Of a stretch of DNA of 64,000 nt, positions 56,653 through 64,000 are shown piece by piece (the stretch's first letter is position 1; the number at the start of each line of letters is the position of its first letter). A model generated the notes under the pieces. The model made no database searches and had not been told where the DNA came from. It saw nothing but the letters and a program-made list of their open reading frames with translations. Position numbers and translations under genes: made by a program. The DNA comes from Poa pratensis (lineage: Eukaryota; Streptophyta; Magnoliopsida; Poales; Poaceae). The stretch lies in contig CAMZMU010000027.1 in assembly GCA_947311845.1 (NCBI GenBank), positions 42,310,853-42,374,852 on the forward strand. Reading direction: 5' to 3'.

Positions 56653-58539
56653 CTAGCTAAACACTTGAGTATCCAGCATGCCATATTTATTGCATCCTTG
56701 GAGGAATGTGCGCCATAAGATAGTACTTGGACGGAAAGGCATGCCTCTAATCACAGCGCTAGCTTCGTTTAAATGGCCACACTTGCATAGCATGTCCACC
56801 ACACAAATGTAATGTTCCATGTCAGCTTCAGTTGAGTAATCAGCTTTCATACGTTTGAATATCTCCATTCCCTCCTGCACAAGTCCACCATGTCTACAAG
56901 CTGAAAGGACTGCCAGAATTGCTACCTTGTCAGGTTTGAAGCCAGCCTCTTCCATAGCGTTAAACCACGCCAGGGCCTTACGAGAAAAACCATTAAGTGC
57001 AAGGCCAGAAATCACGGATGTCCATGAGATAACGTTCCTATCTTCCATTTCCTCAAAGGCTTTCAAACAGTCTTCAATTCTTCCACATTTAGCATACATA
57101 TCAAGCAACATATTACGGACATAAGTATCAGAGCACCCAGAATCGGTCTTGATGATAAGCCCGTGAACCAGCCCACCAAGGACTAGGCTGTTAATTTTTG
57201 TACAAATACTCAGCAAGCCCACAGTTACATAGTTATCAAAATGATACCCTGAAATTCTCATCTGTCTGAAAAATCCAAAAGCTTCAGCATAATCACCATT
57301 CCGTGCACAAGCAGTAATAAGTATGCTCCACGAAATATTATCCCTACTTTGCTGATGTAAAATTATCTCCTTTGTTTGTTGGTACATTTGAGCTTTGTTA
57401 CATGCCCCAGCTAGAACATTCATGGAGACATTACAGGAGTGAGGATCCAGTGTAGCTCCATAAGCCAGGGCATCAGAAACAAAGCCATGTGAAAGATATG
57501 AAGATATAATAGCACTTGAAACATAGTCATTACCGTCGTAACCCAGTCTTGTGACCAATGCGTGAATCTGCCACAGATCCAACAGTGATGGATCCTTGAG
57601 CAATGAAGAAAACGTAAACTCATTTGGGCTAGTCCCTGATCGTAGCATATCTCTCAGAACAACAAACAGAGTTGGAACATCACCATCCGACTTAACAGAA
57701 ATCAGAGCGTTCCAACATGCAGTGCTCTTATCATGACTCTCCTCGAGCATTTTACAAGCATCCCTCCAACCGACACATTTTGTGTAGAAATCAACCAGTG
57801 AAGTGCTTACAAAAACTGTCCTATTCAGATTATGCTTGATCGATTTTGCGTGAACAGACTTGCCATGCTCCTGCCCATTTATGCTGGTGCAAGCATGAAG
57901 AACACTGGTAAACGTAGTCTCATCTGGCAAAACACCCTGACCTTGCATTGTCGAGAAAAGCTGAAACGCTCTCCCCGGCGAGCTGCTCCTAGCAAAGGCC
58001 GCGATCATTGTATTCCAGGAAATCAAATCTCTGAGCATCGACCCATGAAACAGCTTCTCGGCCACGCAAAGTGCACCGCAAGTACAGTAAGAGTTCAGCA
58101 ACGAGTTAGCAACTGCCGAGAAGGAATCCATTGCAACTTTCATGGCAACCCCGTGAAGTAGCTGCGGTGACCCAAATGCAGGAAAGACCGCGACGAGAGA
58201 GCCTTCGGACAAGCTGTCACCGCTCCTCACGAGTTCCCTGAACCAGAACGCGGCGTCCTGGACACGCCCGTACTGCACGAACGAGGAGACGAGACAGTTC
58301 CAGGTGACGACGCTCCGTGCGGGCATTTCCTCGAACACGTGGAGCGCCTCGCCGAACCGTCCCTGGCGCGCGAAGAATCCCAACAAGGCTGTCCCGGAGT
58401 ACGGGTCGCTGTGGAGCAGGCCCCCCTTGAGGACGTGCGGGTGCAGCTGCGCGGCGCGGCGGGGACAGAGCGGAGGCGAGGAGGAGGACAGGATCGGCGC
58501 GAAGGTGAAGGCGGTCGGGGCGACGCCCGCGGCGAGCAT
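56653..58539 (-). CDS. Pentatricopeptide repeat protein, PLS class
   Basis: Minus strand, uninterrupted for 628 codons from the first in-frame ATG at 58539. The same frame stays open upstream without an ATG and encodes the usual first repeat (FHFNSLIASRARAGRAADAF), so the real start is earlier; an ATG at 58652 would fit if one C were missing from the run at 58617-58620. Repeats include SWNTMIAAFARSSSPGRAFQ, SWSILITACARNGDYAEAFG and SWTSVISGLALNGFSRKALA, typical of organelle-targeted RNA-binding PLS proteins acting in editing or splicing. The C terminus stops in the first part of the E region (ILWRTFLQGCNKYGM), so no complete E or DYW domain. Target RNA unknown. Confidence 0.85.
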   Translation of the reverse strand: MLAAGVAPTAFTFAPILSSSSPPLCPRRAAQLHPHVLKGGLLHSDPYSGTALLGFFARQGRFGEALHVFEEMPARSVVTWNCLVSSFVQYGRVQDAAFWFRELVRSGDSLSEGSLVAVFPAFGSPQLLHGVAMKVAMDSFSAVANSLLNSYCTCGALCVAEKLFHGSMLRDLISWNTMIAAFARSSSPGRAFQLFSTMQGQGVLPDETTFTSVLHACTSINGQEHGKSVHAKSIKHNLNRTVFVSTSLVDFYTKCVGWRDACKMLEESHDKSTACWNALISVKSDGDVPTLFVVLRDMLRSGTSPNEFTFSSLLKDPSLLDLWQIHALVTRLGYDGNDYVSSAIISSYLSHGFVSDALAYGATLDPHSCNVSMNVLAGACNKAQMYQQTKEIILHQQSRDNISWSILITACARNGDYAEAFGFFRQMRISGYHFDNYVTVGLLSICTKINSLVLGGLVHGLIIKTDSGCSDTYVRNMLLDMYAKCGRIEDCLKAFEEMEDRNVISWTSVISGLALNGFSRKALAWFNAMEEAGFKPDKVAILAVLSACRHGGLVQEGMEIFKRMKADYSTEADMEHYICVVDMLCKCGHLNEASAVIRGMPFRPSTILWRTFLQGCNKYGMLDTQVFS

Positions 58540-58991
58540 GCGCGCGAGCAGCGAGAAGGCGTCGGCGGCGCGGCCGGCGCGGGCGCGGGAGGCGATGAGG
58601 GAGTTGAAGTGGAAGCGGGGAGGAGGAGCGGCGCGGGTTCCCGGCGCGGCATTCCGTTGCGCGGGGGGCGGGCATGGCGTGAGGCGAGAGGAGCAGAGGA
58701 CGGACGCAGGCCGTCGAAACGGTGGCCTTCGGGAGAACGGGCGGCTGCGATGGTAACGTGGGCTGGAGGCCCATCAATACCTCATTCGAATCCCCTCGCT
58801 GTCCTGTCTGCAGTCCCCGCCGCCGTCGTGCCGCCACGCAGCTCCTTCTTCGTCGACCTTGATCCAAGGGCAAGTAGGCGATCCCTCTGTCTTTTTTAAA
58901 TTTTTGTGAAAGTGGAGGATTTTCTGCTCTAATGCTTTTCTTTCTATTGTGGATTTGAAGGGTTTGGGAGCAAAGCTCGGGCTTTTCAACC

Positions 58992-59168
58992 ATGAGCGTC
59001 CGGTGGTACGTGAATCTGGTGATGGCGAACCACCGCGAGACCATCTATTCGCTGCGCCGCCTCAACAGCGAGAATTTCTTCTACCCGGCGAATGAAGCAT
59101 CAGCAAGGCGCGAGATCTGCCCAGACTTAGAAGGGTGCCGCCCACTAGTACAGAACCTCACATTGTAG
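58992..59168 (+). pseudogene. DUF1618-like N-terminal exon, truncated by transposon
   Basis: Starts MSVRWYVNLVMANHRETIYS then LRRLNSENFFYPANE, which resembles the N terminus of grass DUF1618/F-box-related proteins. The host similarity ends at about 59143, where CACTAGTACAGAACC begins; the frame then runs into a stop at 59166. It lies divergently to the PPR gene with about 340 bases between the starts. Family assignment is from general memory of the motif and is moderate. Confidence 0.45.
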
Positions 59169-59400
59169 ACGGGACCTAGAGCCGGTTAAACAAAAAAAAA
59201 AGAACGGCCGTCTGGGATAAAACTCCTTAGCCGGCTGGAATTTGCTATCCGTCTCTGATAACACCTGCATCGGTTAATCTTTCTGACCGTCGCCAATATA
59301 TTTCCATTCGTGACGGCTTTGATATTTGACCGGCGCAGAGTTTTTCTTGGGCGGTTGTGATTTGCGTCCGTCGCTAGTAAACAGTTTGTGGCTGAATTTA
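59144..59400. mobile_element. CACTA-type element end (partial)
   Basis: CACTAGTACAGAACC is a typical CACTA terminus, followed by repeated GCCGGTT/GCCGGCTGG and GTCGCC motifs common in the subterminal regions of these elements. The opposite end was not found in the next few hundred bases, so the element is deleted or very short. Confidence 0.45.
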
Positions 59401-59733
59401 GAAGAGTTTAGTTTCAGCATACTACGCATGCTACTGCTCTGTTCTTCTAATCAGTGAGACAACAGTTTGGACAATTTATAAATTAACCACCAAAAATAAT
59501 AAAACAGAGATAACGATTGACACCATTACATGCATATAGTAGAAACAGAGTCATGAAAACAGCTACAGATCGATCGAGGCCTAGGCGTTGAGATAGATAT
59601 AGGAAAGAGAATAAATTAAAGCAGGGAGAGATGCCGGCCGGCCAGAGACCGATCTAGCTCTAGGCGCCGCGATGGAGGACACGGACAATCGGGTACACCG
59701 GTGGGAGTCTCGCGTCATGGAGGAGCTCCGGGT

Positions 59734-60000
59734 TCACCTGGACGCAGCAGACGAGGGTGAATCCCAGAGCCTGACGTAGACCCCGCTGCCATACGCGCCA
59801 GGGTCGACATAGTACATGCGATGATCGCGGTACAGCGAACGCATGATGATGTTCGCCGCGCGCCATGCAGTGACGTATCCACCGATGGCGAAGAACTGGA
59901 GCACGTTCCCGCGGCCATAGGCAGCGGGGCCGAGGAACTCCACCGGGTGCACGGCCTGCAGAGGAGTCTCGCCGACAACCTCGATGGTGGTCCAGGCCAT
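59734..60000 (-). CDS. Small hypothetical protein, possibly frameshifted
   Basis: 88 codons from the ATG at 60000 (MAWTTIEVVGETPLQAVHPV), with a TATA box at about 60125 on the same strand. Sequence such as AYGRGNVLQFFAIGGYVTAW and YRDHRMYYVDPGAYGSGVYV looks like a folded protein. I do not recognise the family. After GVYVR another frame (ending at 59660) continues with protein-like sequence (QALGFTLVCCVQVNPELLHD), so one base may be missing near 59770 and the true product would be about 113 residues. Confidence 0.5.
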   Translation of the reverse strand: MAWTTIEVVGETPLQAVHPVEFLGPAAYGRGNVLQFFAIGGYVTAWRAANIIMRSLYRDHRMYYVDPGAYGSGVYVRLWDSPSSAASR

Positions 60001-60120
60001 TGTTGGCGGCGCTATACAGATCTCGATCGATAGATCTATTTTTGGATGTGGGAGAGAGCTCGACCGAAAGCAGAGGAGAGGCCCGCGGATAAGAGTGTTG
60101 AGCGCGCTGCCGGCTGGATC

Positions 60121-60130
60121 TAAATTTATA
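60121..60130 (-). promoter_or_regulatory. TATA box of the small hypothetical gene
   Basis: TATAAATTTA on the minus strand about 120 bases before the ATG at 60000. Confidence 0.5.
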
Positions 60131-60218
60131 GCGGCGCGCGAGGGGGGAGACGTATAGGCGCGGCGGCGCGGCGTGAAGTCATAACTTTTTGCTAGCGCTA
60201 AGTTGACGAGGGAATATC

Positions 60219-60236
60219 TCCCCGGCAACAGCATCA
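60219..60236 (-). other. Primer-binding-site-like sequence of an LTR retrotransposon
   Basis: On the minus strand TGATGCTGTTGCCGGGGA, which resembles the tRNA-Asp-type primer site TGGCGCCGTTGCCGGGGA of Athila/Tat-like gypsy elements with three transition differences. It lies 11 bases beyond the LTR edge at 60248. The internal region that should follow is cut after at most about 60 bases by host DNA. Confidence 0.5.
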
Positions 60237-60247
60237 GAAACTATGCT

Positions 60248-61823
60248 TGATGCGTGTAACGTCACACGTCAGTTGGGAACCCCAAGAGGAAGGTATGATG
60301 AGTGCAGCAGCAAGTTTTCCCTCAGTATGAAACCAAGGTTTATCGAACCAGTAGGAAAACGAGGTTGCTTCGAAGGTGTTGGTGAAGGAGTGTAGTGCGG
60401 CGCAACACCAGGGATTCCGGTGCCAACGTGGAACCTGCACAACACAATCAAATTACTTTGCCCCAACTTAACAGTGAGGTTGTCAATCTCACCGGCTTGC
60501 TGAAAACAAAGGGTTAAACGTATCGAATGGAAGATGATGTTTGTTTGCATAAAACAGTAGAGAACAATGATTGCAGTAGATTGTATTTCAGATGTAAAAG
60601 AATGGACCGGGGTCCACAGTTCACTAGTGGTGTCTCTCCAATAAGATAACTAACATGCTGGGTAAACAAATTACAGCTGACAATTGACAATTGATAACAT
60701 GCAGTTGTGGTGTCTACTATGAGATTCATTTGGGCATTACGACAAAGTACATAGACCGCTATCCAGCATGCATCTATGCCTAAATAGTCCACTTTCCGGT
60801 TAACATCCGTACCCCTTCCAGTATTAAGTTGCAAGCAACAGACAATTGCATTAAGTAATGTGCGTAATGTAAACAATACATTCATCCTTGAATAAAGCAT
60901 TGCTGTTTTACCCCTAGTGGCAACAACACATCTACAACCTTAGAACTTGCTGTCACTATCCCAGGTTAAATAGAGGTTGAACCCAACTATCATGCATAAA
61001 TACCCCCTCTTGGAGTCACAAGTATTCACTTGGCCAAGGCTTCAACAAGTAACGGAGAGCATGCAAGATCACAAATGACATAGACATGATAATATAATAT
61101 TCAGCTCCACATAGGTATCAATATAAGTCAGATCCCAGCAAACACAACATGTAGCATTACAATAAGATGATCTTGATCATGATAGGCAGCTCACAAGATC
61201 TAAACATGATGGCACAAGTGGAGAAGACAACCATCTAGCTACTGCTATGGACCCATAGTCCAAGGATGAACTACTCACGCATCACTCCGGAGGCGGGCAT
61301 GGCGATGTAGAGCCCTCCGGTGATGATTCCCCTCTCCGGCAGGGTGCCGGGAAGAGCTTCAGAACCCCCCGAGTTAGGGTTGACGACGGCGGCGGCAGCG
61401 AATATGTTCTGGATGAAAGGCTCGGTGTTTTAGGGTTTTCACGTCTCGGGGAATAAATAGGCGAAGGGGCGATGTCGGCGGACCCCCGAGGGGCCCAAAC
61501 CACCAGGCGGCGCGGTGGGCCCACTGCCGCGCCGCCTGTGGTTTGGCCACCTCGTGGCTCCTTCGTCTCTCCTTCGGACTCCGTGTACGTGTGGAAAAAT
61601 AGGGACTTGGCCTTTTGTTTCGTGCAATTCCGAGAATATTTCCAGAAGTAACTTTCTGAAACCAAAAACAGCAGAAAACAGGGAACTGGCACTGTGGCAT
61701 CTTGTTAATAGGTTAGTCCCAGAAAATGCATAAAAGTGATATGAAGTGTATATAAAACATGTAGCAAATGGTATAATATAAGCATGGAACAGCAGAAATT
61801 ATGGATACGTTGGAGACGTATCA
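60248..61823 (-). mobile_element. LTR of a Triticeae gypsy-type retrotransposon, 1576 bp
   Basis: On the minus strand it starts TGATACGTCTCCAACGTATC, a terminus familiar from abundant Triticeae LTRs, and ends GTTACACGCATCA. TG...CA termini with a short inverted match (TGATACGT/TGATGCGT). Primer-site-like sequence lies on one side and a polypurine-like CTAAGCTTGGGGATGCT on the other. It contains no protein gene. The family name is not assigned. Confidence 0.75.
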
Positions 61824-64000
61824 AGCATCCCCAAGCTTAGTTCTACTCGTCCTCGAGTAGGTAAAACGATAACAACAAATAATTTCTGAGGAGACATGCT
61901 TTCACACAATCTTGATCAATATATTGCAAGGCTCATGTCATGAATGAAGTGACTCAAAGCAATGATCTATAGTTTGCTAACAAATAGATAAAGAGTAAAC
62001 AATGAATCATATAAGCAAAAACTTTTCATGAATAGTACTTTCAAGACAAGCATCAAAAAGTTTTGCATAAGAGGTAACTCATAAAGCAATAGATTCAAAG
62101 TAAAAGGCATTGAAGCAACACAAAGGATGATTAAGTTTCAGCATTGCTTTCAACTTGTAACATGTATATCTCATGGATAGTTGTCAACATAAAGCAATAT
62201 AACAAGTGCAATAAGTAAACATGTAAGAATCAATGCACACAAAGTTGACACAAGTGTTTGCTTCTAAGATAGAAAGGAGTAGGTAAACTGACTCAACATA
62301 AAGTAAAAGATAGGCCCTTCGCAGAGGGAAGCAGGGATTAAATCATGTGCTAGAGCTTTTTAAGTTTTCGAAAGCATATAGAGAGCACAAAATAAGTATT
62401 TGAGAGGTGTTTGTTGTTGTCAACGAATGGTAGTGGGCACTCTAACCCCCTTGTCAACCAGACTTTCAAGAGCGGCTCCCATGAAGGACGTTATCTCTAC
62501 CAGCAAGGTAGATCATCCCTCTTCTCTTTTGTTTACACATGTATTTTAGTTTCTTTATAGATGACACTCCTCCCAACCTTTTGCTTACACAAGCCATGGC
62601 TAACCGAATCCTCGGGTGCCTTCCAACATTCACATACCATGGAGGAGTGTCTATTTGCAAATTAAGTTGCTTACTGATAAATCAGGGCAAAACATGTGAA
62701 GAGAATTATTAATGAAAGTTGTAATTAATTGGGGCTGGGCACCCCGTTGCCAGCTCTTTTTGCAAATTATTGGATAAGCGGATGTATATGCCACTAGTCC
62801 ATTGGTGAAAGTCTGTCAGAAGTAAATGACAAGATTGAAAGATAAAACACCACATACTTCCTCATGAGCTATAAAACATTGACACAAATAAGGAGTAATA
62901 AAGTTTTGAATAGTTTAAAGGTAGCACATGAAATATTTACTTGGAATGGCAGGAAATACCACATAGTAGGTAGGTATGGTGGACACAAATGGCATGGGTT
63001 TTGGCTCAAGTTTTGGATGCACGAGAAGCATTCCCTCTCAGTACAGAGTTTAGGCTAGCAAGGTTGTTTGAAGCAAACACAAGTATAAACCGGTACAGCA
63101 AGAATCACATAAAAACATATTGCAAGTATTATAAGACTCTACACTGTCTTCCTTGTTGCTCAAACATTTTACCAGAAAATATCTAGACCTTAGAGAGAAC
63201 AAATATGCATCCCAAGTCTCAACAAGCTCTACGGTAGTTCTCCACTACTAGGCTTTAACTACATGATGCAAGAGCTTAAACATGATCTACTTGAGAGCTC
63301 AAAACAATTGCAAAGCATCAAATCAAAACAAGACAATGATCTACAAGAATGCATATGTCTTTTCCAATACCAACTACTACATGTAGCATTTTCTTTCTTC
63401 CAAACAAACACCAATCAATTTATTTAAACATAAACTCTCCAAATGATAATATAATGCAGCAAGAGAGTATTTATAAACAAGTGCTAACAGCTCGAAGAGA
63501 TGCATGAAAAACAGGAGCTAAAAGCACTGCAGTAGCTAGTTAAGAATACTCAACAAATATAAGTGAAGAACATGAGTATTCACATGAAAAAGCGGAGCGT
63601 GTCTCTCTCCCACACAAGGATTGCTAGGATCCGAATTTATTCAAACAAAAACAAAAATAAAAACACACAGACGCTCCAAGTAAAGCGCATAAGATGTGAA
63701 AGAATTAAAATATAGTTTCACTAGAGATGACCTGATAAGTTTGTTGATGAAGAAGGGGATGCCTTGGGCATCCCCAAGCTTAGACGCTTGAGTCTCTCTG
63801 AATATGGTTGGGATGAACCACGGGGGCATCCCCAAGCTTAGGCTTTTCACTCTTCTTGATCACATAATATCACCCTTCTCGCTTGATCCTTGAAAACTTC
63901 CTTCACACCAAACTCAAGACAGTTCTCATTAGAGGGTTAGTGCATAATCAAAAATTCTCATATTCTGTAATGATACAATCAATCCCAAAGCTTCTGGACA
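61824..64000 (-). mobile_element. Non-coding internal region of the LTR retrotransposon
   Basis: AT-rich sequence without open frames of interest. Polypurine-like motif (complement of GCATCCCCAAGCTTAG) at 61826 beside the LTR, and again at about 63769 and 63826. Continues beyond the window. Either a long non-coding spacer before the 3' LTR or a large non-autonomous derivative. Confidence 0.6.

Noticed and set aside
58217..59044. 275-codon minus-strand frame upstream of the PPR gene
   Set aside because: It is Arg/Pro-rich shadow sequence of the PPR N-terminal region in another frame.

Overview
This is nuclear DNA of a grass of the Triticeae type (wheat, Aegilops or barley relatives). The evidence is small intron-containing or single-exon plant genes embedded in dense repeats: LTR retrotransposons, Helitrons, Mutator-like elements, an Au-type SINE, LINE insertions and MITEs. 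The LTR at the right end begins, on the minus strand, with a terminus familiar from Triticeae LTRs. No bacterial, CRISPR or organellar signal is seen.

Layout. 1-1.1 kb is an LTR-retrotransposon piece. 1.95-4.21 kb is a complete Helitron on the minus strand. 4.9-5.4 kb is a broken PIF/Harbinger transposase. 6.56-7.32 kb is an E6-type secreted protein gene, followed by a MITE with a 9-bp target duplication. 9.06-9.89 kb is an NFD6-like mitochondrial protein gene. 13.4-15.7 kb is a two-exon OB-fold gene on the minus strand whose intron carries a TIR element full of minisatellite. 19.2-24.5 kb is a callose synthase gene on the minus strand, broken by about 18 frameshifts. 25.6-27.9 kb is a LINE that carries only ORF1. 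28.1-32.5 kb is a Mutator-like element with outward tRNA-like promoters, itself split by a second Helitron and followed by a recent 450-bp tandem duplication. 33.9-36.4 kb is another TIR element. 38.6-43.3 kb is a FLOE/DUF1421 gene on the minus strand. 43.55-45.67 kb is a second minisatellite-bearing TIR element. 46.6-47.3 kb is hAT-like. 47.46-49.61 kb is a second member of the tRNA-like Mutator family. 50.1-53.2 kb holds two tandem CLE peptide genes separated by a TIR element. 56.65-58.6 kb is a PPR gene on the minus strand. 59.0-59.2 kb is a DUF1618-like exon cut by a CACTA-type end. 59.7-60.0 kb is a small unknown gene. 60.25-64 kb is an LTR plus non-coding retrotransposon interior.

The host genes are functionally unrelated: cell wall and secretion (E6, callose synthase), organelle biology (NFD6-like, PPR), nucleic acid binding (OB fold), prion-like hydration or phase-separation protein (FLOE type) and peptide signalling (CLE pair). 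The CLE pair is the only clear local gene duplication.

The most unusual structure is a family of two Mutator-like elements (28082-32529 and 47459-49609). They share identical terminal 12-mers exactly at the edge of perfect 9-bp target duplications, a central degenerate GGAACCATTTT array, purine tracts, and tRNA-like A/B boxes that read outward toward the terminal inverted repeats.
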